A stretch of DNA of 41,395 bases from the NCBI GenBank assembly GCA_021647705.1, contig JAKIUF010000041.1:1-41395 (forward strand). The letters are read 5' to 3'. The DNA is from Gammaproteobacteria bacterium. GTDB lineage: Bacteria > Pseudomonadota > Gammaproteobacteria > SZUA-152. Shown here piece by piece: positions 34,063 through 41,395 of this stretch (the first letter of the stretch is position 1; each line of letters starts with the position of its first letter). Made by a program: the position numbers and the translations under genes. The notes under the pieces are model-generated. The model saw only the letters and a program-made list of their open reading frames with translations. It ran no database searches and was not told the DNA's origin.

Positions 34063-34225
34063 ATCAACAAACTCTGGTTAGGATATCGATTAAATGACCT
34101 GTTGTTAATCGGTAAAAACCCAATGGTTATCGGGTATAGTGTGAATAATTCTTGAAATGACACAGCAAGCTCAGCGATTTGTGCCTGCAAATGATTCCTA
34201 TCAGCATGGTGGCAACCACCTTAAA

Positions 34226-34421
34226 TGTGAATTAAGGGCTGAATCACCAATGTCATTAAGTTAAGCGTACTTGGTCAAATCTAGTGTTTGTAAACGCAGA
34301 GGTCGCAGAGACGCAGAGGCCACAGAGAAAAACACTAAAAACGCTGTGCCCTCTGCGTCTCTGCGAGCTCTGTGTTAAATACCCGGTAATTTAAAAAAGT
34401 ATTTTTAGCCCTTAATTCACA
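34226..34421 (+). mobile_element. MITE-like element family B, copy 3 (short form)
   Basis: A 196-base element with terminal repeats TGTGAATTAAGGGCT, inverted at the two ends, and TTAAA on both outer flanks as a possible target duplication. It keeps the CGCAGAG-rich long hairpin (about 34290-34375, pairing CGCAGAG-GCAGAGACGCAGAG with CTCTGCGTCTCTGCG) but lacks the GTCATTCC hairpin of the other two copies. It shares GTTAAATACCCGGT with copy 2. It lies between the ABC genes and the cytochrome lipoprotein. Confidence 0.72.
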
Positions 34422-34572
34422 GTTAAATAGCACAAAGCATCAACACACTGAAACCATCAAATACTTTCCCACATTTCAGCGGCTTTTTTGTTATGTGTAT
34501 GACATATGAGCGAACAATCTATTGCCGCACCTACGAGTTCTAATAATCTCAGCTGGAACGAGATTGATTTGC

Positions 34573-35640
34573 TCATTTCCAGCGAAACAACACCGCACCC
34601 AGTAACAGAAAAACCGCACTCATCACCGAAAGCACCAGTAGTTGTGTACTTATTTCCACCAAGCTTGCTCCATCGATCATGATGCTTCGCGCCGCATCGA
34701 TGATATGAGTAAGCGGAAAAATCAGCGCTAAGTTTTGCATCAGCGGATTGGCACCTTCCAATGAAAACCACACCCCGGAGAGAAACATCATCGGCCAACT
34801 AACAAGATTAAGAATACCACCCGCCAGTTCTTCGCTACGAATACGTGCTGCCACCAACAGACCCATACTAATGAGACTGACTGCACCAAGAGAGAAAACC
34901 AGAAGTAGATTCCAATAAGAACCAAACATGGTGAAGTCGATAAACAGATCAGCCCCCACATAGACCATGATGGAAATAGCCATAATCAACCACAGACGCG
35001 AAACCACCTGCGCGGAGAGAAACTCAAAAGCACTGAGGGGTGTCGCCTGGAGGCGTCTGAGAACCCCGTTTTTACGATACCGCACGATGACATAACCAAC
35101 ACCGAACAAAGAACTGAACATCATGTTCATCGCCAATATTCCAGGAATAACCCAGTCCACATAACGAATTTCACGACCACTGACAGTTTGACGCTGATAT
35201 CCATCGGTCTCCACAGCGACAGGAGCCCCCCTCCTTCCATCAGCATCCACCATCACCGCACCATGCAACACCCGCTCCAGCATGTAGCCTTTGGGAGAAT
35301 CACTGTTAATCCAGTAGTGACCGCTATCAAGATCAAACAACATGTCCAGTTGATGGCGCTCCACCTTGATGATGGCCTGGTCCAGCCGGGTAATCGGGAT
35401 GAACTGAATGTAGCTGGTGCGAAAAAAAGCGTGTTCTTGTTTGGCGGTTACCAATTTCTGTAGTGGTGCCTCGGCATATACGCCAACTTTGTACTGGTCC
35501 AGCGGCTCTCCGGAAAAAGCAAAGGCAAAGCCGGCCACAATCAGTACTGGAAAAAGGATATTCCAGCCCAACGCCGAACGGTCGCGAATAAACTCCCGGT
35601 TGCGGGCAGCCAGTACTGTGAAAAAGCGACGCAGGTTCAT
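34573..35640 (-). CDS. ABC-2 type transporter permease
   Basis: A 355-residue inner-membrane permease of the ABC2_membrane_3 type. One N-terminal helix (SALGWNILFPVLIVAGFAFAF) is followed by a large extracytoplasmic domain (about 45-175) and five helices with the usual IPGILAMNMMFSSLFGVG, RYRKNGVLRRLQATPLS and FPLTHIIDAARSIMIDG blocks. Such exporters move drugs, lipids or polysaccharide; the substrate cannot be told. Its ATG overlaps the stop of the ATPase gene (ATGA), so the two are co-translated. It probably forms a dimer with two copies of the ATPase. Confidence 0.92.
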   Translation of the reverse strand: MNLRRFFTVLAARNREFIRDRSALGWNILFPVLIVAGFAFAFSGEPLDQYKVGVYAEAPLQKLVTAKQEHAFFRTSYIQFIPITRLDQAIIKVERHQLDMLFDLDSGHYWINSDSPKGYMLERVLHGAVMVDADGRRGAPVAVETDGYQRQTVSGREIRYVDWVIPGILAMNMMFSSLFGVGYVIVRYRKNGVLRRLQATPLSAFEFLSAQVVSRLWLIMAISIMVYVGADLFIDFTMFGSYWNLLLVFSLGAVSLISMGLLVAARIRSEELAGGILNLVSWPMMFLSGVWFSLEGANPLMQNLALIFPLTHIIDAARSIMIDGASLVEISTQLLVLSVMSAVFLLLGAVLFRWK

Positions 35641-36536
35641 GTACGCAACGCTGCGCCGGTAAGGGCTAAAAACAGGTCATCGAGGGTACGTGGACGAATC
35701 TGTAAACCCGCCAAAGAAACATCATGGGCGAGCAAAGTCCGCACTGCGGCATTGATGTCAGAGCTAAGGATTTCTACGATATCGCCTTGTACCGTCAAGT
35801 TCAGCGGCACGTTTTCAATCGGGCCAAGGATGTCCGAGCGTGGCAACTGTAACACCACCTCATCAAAATGCTCCGCCAGTAAAGCCTTGGGAGAGCCGTG
35901 GGCAATAATCCTGCCGTGATCCATGATGGCAATTTCATCACACAATTCATAAGCCTCTTCCATGTAATGGGTGGTCAGCAGTACCGTTTTACCTTGGGCC
36001 TTGATACGTTGCACCAATGCCCACAAATTACGCCGCGCTTGAGGATCAAGCCCCGTCGTCGGCTCATCGAGAAAAACCACCTGAGGATCATTGACCAGGG
36101 CCATAGCCAACAACAAGCGCTGGCGCTGGCCACCGGAAAGTTTGCGTGTATCGCGGTCAAGAAACTCACCCAACGCACAAATTTTGATCAACTCATCGCT
36201 ATCGATGGTACGGGAGTAGAGACGGCCGAACATCTCCAACGCCTCACGCACGGTAATAAAATCTTGTAATGCGGTGGACTGAAACATGATACCGGCATCG
36301 TTGCGGAATGCCTCGCGCGCAGCCCCGGCATTCACCCGCTGGCCACGGTAGTAAATTTCGCCACTACTGGGCTCAGTGATGCCTTCCAGCATTTCGATAG
36401 TGGTAGTTTTGCCCGCCCCATTGGGACCCAACAGGCCGAAGCAAGTGCCTTGTTGCAGTGCAAAGCTAACACCATCGACGGCGATAACAGCATCGAAGTG
36501 TTTGACCAGATTGGTAACCTGTAACAGTGCAGCCAT
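35637..36536 (-). CDS. ABC transporter ATP-binding protein
   Basis: A 299-residue ATPase of the DrrA/CcmA-like exporter class. Walker A GPNGAGKTTT, Q-loop in GIMFQSTALQD, signature LSGGQRQR, Walker B VVFLDEPTTGLD and the switch His in TTHYMEEAY are all intact. The C-terminal 80 residues (about 220-299) form the extra domain common in DrrA relatives, ending RPRTLDDLFLALTG. It is first gene of a two-gene operon with the permease. The 330-base gap to the divergent rhodanese gene should hold promoters for both directions. Confidence 0.94.
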   Translation of the reverse strand: MAALLQVTNLVKHFDAVIAVDGVSFALQQGTCFGLLGPNGAGKTTTIEMLEGITEPSSGEIYYRGQRVNAGAAREAFRNDAGIMFQSTALQDFITVREALEMFGRLYSRTIDSDELIKICALGEFLDRDTRKLSGGQRQRLLLAMALVNDPQVVFLDEPTTGLDPQARRNLWALVQRIKAQGKTVLLTTHYMEEAYELCDEIAIMDHGRIIAHGSPKALLAEHFDEVVLQLPRSDILGPIENVPLNLTVQGDIVEILSSDINAAVRTLLAHDVSLAGLQIRPRTLDDLFLALTGAALRT

Positions 36537-36624
36537 TATTGATGAAAGGTCTTAACAAAAGAGGTCATTAGAATAAAGGGTGAAAGCAATCAGCACCAGA
36601 AGAATCAAAATTACGGTTACCAAA

Positions 36625-36650
36625 CAACCACTAATCAGAATCAGTGGTTG
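36625..36650. promoter_or_regulatory. Inverted repeat in the ABC/rhodanese divergent region
   Basis: CAACCACT / AGTGGTTG with a 10-base centre, about 90 bases before the ABC ATPase start and 215 before the rhodanese start. It may be an operator shared by the divergent genes, or a hairpin read on the minus strand, where TTT follows. There is no other structure or gene in 36537-36865. Confidence 0.35.
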
Positions 36651-36865
36651 TGCCAGGAAAACCGGCAATAGTAACGATGAGTGAAAAGTGAGCATTTTGC
36701 TCGCCAACACGCTAAACTGAGGCAACAAGTTGGCCAAAAAGTGCAAATTATGTATGAATTGTTTGATAAGTCTTTTTGGTCACACATTCGCCCAAATCCA
36801 TATGAGCCAATGTTAGTCACATCAAAATGATCGCGGCACAGAGATCATGACAAATGGAGTCTCAA

Positions 36866-37675
36866 ATGCGTAAAATTACCAGCATTATTGCCCTCGCCAG
36901 TCTACTGCTGGTTTCCACTACCTTCGCCGATGACGAATTCCCAGGCAGGATAAAATACAAAAAAATCCCCTATATCGAGTTAGAAGACCTCTACAATAAA
37001 ATCAACGATGTGGTCGTAGTCGATGCCCGTTCCAGACTGGAGTTCGAAACTCTGCGTATCAAAACCGCCGTCAACATCCCAGTAGCCGCCGAAGGCTTTG
37101 AAGATGAAATTGTCAAACTGCGCGCGACCACAGACAAACCCATTGTCTTCTATTGCAATGGACACACCTGTATGAAATCGTACATCTCGGCTCAAAAAGC
37201 CATGGCAGTCAACGTCAATGATGTGCATGCCTTTGACGCAGGCATTTTTGAATGGACCAAAGCATACCCAAACGAAGCCGTTTTGTTGGGCAACAGCCCG
37301 GTAAACCTCGCCCACCTGATTCCCAAATCGACCTTCAAAAAACGCCTGCTCAGCCCGGATGACTTTAGTGATCGTGCCACAATAGATCGACAGAAATATA
37401 TGATTATCGACGTACGCGACAAATTCCAGCGTGCTGGAGTGGGTTTTTACCCTGGCATCGAGTACTGGGCCAGCCTCGATCAGCAAAAAAAACTAGGCCG
37501 CTACATCAAAAGAGCGCTCAAGCAAAATCGCACGTTGCTTATTTACGACGAAGTTGGCAAACAGGTGCGCTGGCTGCAATATGCACTGGAAAAAGCGGGT
37601 GCCAAAAAATACTATTTCATGGAAAAAGGGGCTAAAGGCTATTACAAAGAACTCATTGCCTTGAGTAATGAGTAA
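36866..37675 (+). CDS. Periplasmic tandem rhodanese-domain protein
   Basis: A 269-residue protein with a signal peptide (residues 1-21, ending STTFA). The first rhodanese domain (about 30-130) has VVVVDARSRLEFE and an active-site loop YCNGHTC with Cys97. The second domain (about 155-265) keeps the fold marks (MIIDVRDKFQRAG, LLIYDE) but has Asp where the catalytic Cys should be, so it is probably structural. The first domain could handle sulfane sulfur in the periplasm. I chose the ATG at 36866, as GGAG lies 7 bases before it; an in-frame ATG 12 bases upstream overlaps that site. A terminator follows 32 bases after the stop. Confidence 0.88.
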   Translation: MRKITSIIALASLLLVSTTFADDEFPGRIKYKKIPYIELEDLYNKINDVVVVDARSRLEFETLRIKTAVNIPVAAEGFEDEIVKLRATTDKPIVFYCNGHTCMKSYISAQKAMAVNVNDVHAFDAGIFEWTKAYPNEAVLLGNSPVNLAHLIPKSTFKKRLLSPDDFSDRATIDRQKYMIIDVRDKFQRAGVGFYPGIEYWASLDQQKKLGRYIKRALKQNRTLLIYDEVGKQVRWLQYALEKAGAKKYYFMEKGAKGYYKELIALSNE

Positions 37676-37707
37676 GCCTGCCGCCTAACATTTTTTGCCG
37701 ATAACAA

Positions 37708-37741
37708 GGGCGCATCAGATTATCGCTGACGCGCCCTTTTT
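37708..37741 (+). terminator. Intrinsic terminator after the rhodanese gene
   Basis: GGGCGC-a-TCAG paired with CTGA-c-GCGCCC around a 7-base loop (one mismatch), followed by TTTTT. Confidence 0.88.
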
Positions 37742-37874
37742 AATGAACCCAACCTCAGACCACCACTACCTTTGCGAATGAATAGACAGCGAAGATGACG
37801 AATGGATGCAAGCAGGCTAAACTCAGGATGATCGTGTAGCACTATCACCTTTAACACTAACACCTGGGACAATC

Positions 37875-38264
37875 ATGACAGACCATCGGAAATTCACCCG
37901 CCTGCCCCTCGATGTTATTGTGGAAATCAAACTGGAAGATGGAAACCGACTCTATGGTGAAACCGCAGATGTCAGCCTGGATGGTGCTTTCGTCCTGCTC
38001 ATTCCACCGCCCGGCGTACAACCCGGCCAGTCCTGTGATCTTGAACTCATCATCAAAGCAGAAGAAGGCTGGGTGCGAGTCGCCTTTAGCTGCACCGTTG
38101 CCCATACCAAGGACGATGGTATCGGCCTGCAATTTGGCTCCGCCGACACCCCGAATCACGAATCATTTTTGAAATTACTCATTGACGGCAGTGATAATAT
38201 TGACCAGATACTGGATGAGCTGTCACAACATCCCCGCAAGAAATTCCTATCACCCAATAAATAA
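37875..38264 (+). CDS. PilZ-domain protein, probable cyclic di-GMP receptor
   Basis: A 129-residue cytoplasmic protein that is essentially one PilZ domain. The two c-di-GMP contact motifs are present: RxxxR (Arg5-Arg9 in RKFTRL) and D-x-S-x-x-G (Asp32-Gly37 in DVSLDG). The strand GIGLQFG near the C-terminus fits the family. Such single-domain proteins usually relay c-di-GMP to a partner in motility, secretion or polysaccharide control; no partner is in the window. The ribosome site is weak (GGGAC). It stands alone between two terminators or convergent ends; the next gene is convergent. Confidence 0.92.
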   Translation: MTDHRKFTRLPLDVIVEIKLEDGNRLYGETADVSLDGAFVLLIPPPGVQPGQSCDLELIIKAEEGWVRVAFSCTVAHTKDDGIGLQFGSADTPNHESFLKLLIDGSDNIDQILDELSQHPRKKFLSPNK

Positions 38265-38322
38265 GGGTTCTCTGAAATAAGGAATGCGTATAAAACAGCC
38301 CCCCTGTTTAGCACCCCCAAAG

Positions 38323-40176
38323 CTACAAATCGACAACCCCGAGGTTATTATTCGTATTCTGTGGCACTAAATCACCATTCATATGCTCATAGATTATGTC
38401 GTGGTTTTCCTTGATCACCATCACTGGCGTATTCTTCTTGTAGCTGCGCCCCAAAAAAATGCGTGTTTCAGTACGAGTATCATACAAATAAAAGGTGGCG
38501 CTTTGATAAATGCTAGTCGGGAAAGCCTGTCCATCCAAAGTAAACTCAGGGTTAACACGCACCGCTGGCACATTCACGTTCAGAGTTTGATCCTCACCAA
38601 ACACGTTATTAAAATCCACTTCGTGCATTTTATTCTGTGGTACAGCATCACCATAAAGATGGTCCATTACAACGTGATAAGTACCCGGTATGAGCTTCAC
38701 TGCCTCGTTGCTGATATCACTAAAACCAAACAGAAACTCGTCACTGTCATTACTGGAATCACGTAACAGAAACTGCACACTATTGTTGATATCGCCAGGA
38801 AAACGATTGCCATTGAGGGTAAAACGACCGGCGACATTGACCGAAGTCACTGGCACCATCAAAGCTTGGTCGCTATTTAACACGATGTTATTCTTTCCTG
38901 GTACTAGTGCATTGGCGTTTTGCGGCACTTCTTCACCTGACTCATGCCGGTATAAAACGTCATATGCCCCCAACAATAATTCGTTCACGCCTGGGTCCGT
39001 GTCCATATCACTGCTGATCACGCGCACCACCGTAGAGGCAATCTCACTTGCCCCTAAAAACATAACATCATTGTTATTATTGACCGCTCGCAAATAAAAA
39101 TTGGCGTCATTGTATTCATCCTGCGGAAAAGCAGAACCATCAAGAGTGAACCCGGGGGTAATAGCTACACTGCGAATATCAACATTTTGTGATGGATTTA
39201 TGCTATCAATGACGACATTACTTGCCACAATCGCGTCGGTATTAACCGGCAGACCACTGCCCCGAACATGCTGATAAACAATGTCATAAGTACCTTCTAT
39301 TACGGACTGCGTAACCGGCAATTCAAAACTCGCACCCAGTTCTACACGATCACCTGTACTGATGTTACGCAGAAAAAACAGGGCTTTATGGTTTTGATCC
39401 GCCGGGAAAGCGGCCAAATCCAATGTGGCATCAAACTGAAAACGTACGCTGGCAACATCCACAGCCAAAGCACTGACCGCTGTGATAGACACACCTGCCA
39501 TAACAACAGCACCCTGATTATTGGGAATAAACTCACCACCAGTCCCCAGTGAGTAGATCACATCATAAGTGCCTTGCATTACCTGTACAGGCGCAGGTAA
39601 TGCCATGTGGCTTTTACCAATAAAAATACGTTCACCACCAGCATCAGGCTGTAAATAAAACACCCCTGTATCATATTCATTCAGTGGAAAAGCGCTGGCA
39701 TTTTGCGTAAACGAGGGCGTTATTTCCCACGCACGCACATCAATGAATATATCCCTGTCGCTATTAACCACCTCATTGATCTGCACCTGCGTATCCACAT
39801 TTTGTGGCACACCGTTACCCGTCTCATGCTGGAACAGCACATCATAGGTATCCTGTATGACGCGCACTGCCGCAGGGCTTGCATCATGGCTTGAGCCCAA
39901 CACTAACGTGTCACTAGTAAATGCGGTATTGCGCAACACAAAGTTGCCATCATTGTATTCACTTTGTGCAAATGCAGCACCGTTCAGGGTATAGGTCGGC
40001 GTTACCAGAGCACTCGACACATTGATCGTTACCGATTGTATCGGAACCTGTGCAGCCAGTTTGTTATTTTCAGTATTACCACAGCCCACGCCCCCCACCA
40101 TCAGCGCAACTAACAACAAACACGCCGACAAATTCAATTTAATGCCATCTTTTTGATACACATTTTTCATTTCCAT
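38323..40176 (-). CDS. Lipoprotein of six approximately 95-residue tandem repeats, unknown function
   Basis: A protein of about 617 residues with a probable lipoprotein signal (hydrophobic CLLLVALMVGGVGC; the -3 residue is Gly, so the lipobox is imperfect). The rest is six repeats of about 75-110 residues. Each has the consensus P-FTL(N/D)G-AFP---YND--FYLR, then (F/L)LG-S, V-VI-GTYD(V/I)-Y-H--G--VPQN and a VD(V/I)-SV link. Repeat 4 has an insertion of about 13 residues and repeat 6 is cut short at the C-terminus. The strand-rich pattern suggests a chain of beta domains, outer-membrane or surface placed. I do not recognise the family. The ATG at 40176 has GGAGG 6 bases upstream; a TTG 15 bases earlier lies within that site and is rejected. 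Confidence 0.85.
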   Translation of the reverse strand: MEMKNVYQKDGIKLNLSACLLLVALMVGGVGCGNTENNKLAAQVPIQSVTINVSSALVTPTYTLNGAAFAQSEYNDGNFVLRNTAFTSDTLVLGSSHDASPAAVRVIQDTYDVLFQHETGNGVPQNVDTQVQINEVVNSDRDIFIDVRAWEITPSFTQNASAFPLNEYDTGVFYLQPDAGGERIFIGKSHMALPAPVQVMQGTYDVIYSLGTGGEFIPNNQGAVVMAGVSITAVSALAVDVASVRFQFDATLDLAAFPADQNHKALFFLRNISTGDRVELGASFELPVTQSVIEGTYDIVYQHVRGSGLPVNTDAIVASNVVIDSINPSQNVDIRSVAITPGFTLDGSAFPQDEYNDANFYLRAVNNNNDVMFLGASEIASTVVRVISSDMDTDPGVNELLLGAYDVLYRHESGEEVPQNANALVPGKNNIVLNSDQALMVPVTSVNVAGRFTLNGNRFPGDINNSVQFLLRDSSNDSDEFLFGFSDISNEAVKLIPGTYHVVMDHLYGDAVPQNKMHEVDFNNVFGEDQTLNVNVPAVRVNPEFTLDGQAFPTSIYQSATFYLYDTRTETRIFLGRSYKKNTPVMVIKENHDIIYEHMNGDLVPQNTNNNLGVVDL

Positions 40177-40495
40177 AAATGGCCTCCCCAACCCCCGTGT
40201 AGGTACTGCTTGCCAATTAATGCTCGATACAACTTAACTAATCCTTAAATAATCCTTTATTTTTCAGGGGAAAAATCATTCGGAACAATAAACAGTCAGT
40301 AACATCAAAACTGCATACAATTCATCTGCCCATCCACATGGCGTCCGGTTCGAGCGTTAAGTCCACATCAATGAGGTTCATGTTACATTTGAATAGAACA
40401 AATACGCATCGCCTGCTAACAAGCTATTATTTGAAGTGGCAACTAAAAGCAAAAAATCATTGATTCAACTATCGTTAGGTCGTTAGGTTTCGGTA

Positions 40496-40529
40496 TATTT
40501 TGGACGCTCCCCCTGAACAATCCAAAATA
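40496..40529. repeat. Hairpin ahead of the small lipoprotein gene
   Basis: TATTTTGGA / TCCAAAATA, a perfect 9-bp stem with a 16-base loop, 58 bases before the next start. CAAGC(T/C)ATTATTTG also occurs twice nearby (about 40420 and 40545). It may be a regulatory site or leader structure; the rest of 40177-40586 shows no gene. Confidence 0.4.
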
Positions 40530-40586
40530 ACGTTATACTTTTAGCAAGCCATTATTTGTGACGATATCAAAAAGGAAACCGTACAC

Positions 40587-41012
40587 ATGCCGATTACACG
40601 CCGGGACCAAATCCTTTCTTTCCTAAGCTGGTCCGGACTCAGCCTTGCTGCCTTGTTGCTCAGCGCCTGCGCCACTCAGGGCGAAATGATGGACGATCTC
40701 AACAAAACCCTGCGCGGTTATGAAAAAGCCGTACGCTGGGCCAAGTTTGATACCGTCTATTCCTATCACAAGAGGGAAACAGATCAGGAAGCTGATATCC
40801 CCGCCAATATGGAAAATATCCGTGTTACCAAATACGAATCATCCAACCAACGATTTGATCAACAAAAATTGGTCATGAAACAAACAGTTACTCTGCATTA
40901 TTACAATACCGATGATTTACGTGAGCGCCGTGTAAAACATCGCCACGAATGGAAATATTTTCCTGAGAACAAGCGCTGGTATCTGATAAGCGACCCCATC
41001 GTTTTCCCGTAA
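40587..41012 (+). CDS. Small lipoprotein, unknown function
   Basis: A 141-residue protein with a lipoprotein signal (LAALLLSAC; mature Cys about residue 28) after an unusually long N-region (PITRRDQILSFLSWSG). The remaining approximately 113 residues (TLRGYEKAVRWAKFDTVYSYH, HYYNTDDLRERRVKHRHEWKYFPENKRWYLISDPIVFP) resemble small alpha+beta NTF2-like domains by pattern only. AAGGAAA lies about 10 bases before the ATG. No neighbour on the same strand suggests a role. Confidence 0.82.
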   Translation: MPITRRDQILSFLSWSGLSLAALLLSACATQGEMMDDLNKTLRGYEKAVRWAKFDTVYSYHKRETDQEADIPANMENIRVTKYESSNQRFDQQKLVMKQTVTLHYYNTDDLRERRVKHRHEWKYFPENKRWYLISDPIVFP

Positions 41013-41395
41013 AATGGTACTCCATAACCCCCCCTTCCACAAATGGGTTACAGGGATTATCCTGATTTTTTACACAAACAGTGTTTGCTTAGGTTCCGCT
41101 GCATGATGTCATGACAGCCAGATAACCTGGACAGGGTGACATTTTTTAATGAGAGGCTTAGTGGCTGTCGTCAATTAATATGGCCATGCTGCCGATGCCC
41201 ATTTTTTATCCAGCAAGGCATCGTGAGCGCGGTGGTGTTTGTCGTTCATTTGGAATGGCTAAATCACTTTCCTTACGTTTCACCTAGCATTTTTTCAGGC
41301 ACAACGGGATTGTCAAAATGATTGTTAACGCCCCCTAGTGAGGAGCATGTCCGTTGGACTGCATAAATACCCGCGACACCCCCCCCCCCACGGCC
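41013..41395. other. Terminal intergenic stretch
   Basis: There are 383 bases to the window edge without a supported gene. An inverted GACAGCCA...TGGCTGTC pair (about 41113 and 41159) and an 11-base C-run (41379-41389) are the only structures noted. Confidence 0.4.

Noticed and set aside
36552-36746. Hydrophobic 64-codon frame upstream of the ABC ATPase
   Set aside because: It contains the inverted repeat at 36625-36650, lacks a ribosome site and occupies the expected promoter region.
41136-41321. 61-codon frame near the window end
   Set aside because: No ribosome site, no domain, and composition like the surrounding non-coding DNA.

Overview
This window comes from a free-living gammaproteobacterium. 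Three things support that: the petA-petB-petC-sspA-sspB gene order, a gspGHIJK pseudopilin operon, and rpsT with a UUG start lying between murJ and proB. I cannot name the genus. A respiratory alternative complex III, a sucrose-synthesis operon and a PEP-CTERM protein suggest a salt-exposed environmental respirer, possibly a chemolithotroph; that is inference. Most genes are on the minus strand.

Layout. 1-5700: the end of a PEP-CTERM secreted protein, a patatin/cPLA2-like lipase, murJ and rpsT. 5820-11100: proB, gspGHIJK, and a divergent rhombosortase gene. 11430-23620: a long co-directional respiratory block. Read in the direction of transcription it runs actA-actB1-actB2-actC-actD-actE-actF (complete alternative complex III), a UUCG-loop terminator, petA-petB-petC (cytochrome bc1), then sspA-sspB. 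24205-30630: a universal stress protein, a small membrane protein, a probable operon of L,D-transpeptidase, sucrose-phosphate synthase/phosphatase and fructokinase, and an AT-rich beta-lactamase-fold serine hydrolase. 31199-41012: a large lipoprotein joining PKD and DUF11-type domains to a C-terminal cytochrome c, a two-gene ABC-2 exporter, a periplasmic tandem rhodanese, a PilZ protein, a lipoprotein built from six approximately 95-residue repeats, and a small lipoprotein.

How the genes work together. Two different quinol:cytochrome c oxidoreductases sit back to back and could both take electrons from the quinone pool. The cytochrome lipoprotein could extend electron transfer at the cell envelope. 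Rhombosortase next to the type II secretion pseudopilins fits processing of GlyGly-CTERM proteins exported by that route, while the PEP-CTERM protein implies a separate exosortase system elsewhere in the genome.

Between the genes lie at least three families of small inverted-repeat elements without coding capacity: family A (two full copies and a pair of isolated ends), family B (three copies) and one long foldback. One family-A copy separates petC from sspA and is flanked by a decayed duplicate of the petC 3' end. No tRNA, rRNA, CRISPR array or intact transposase gene was seen.
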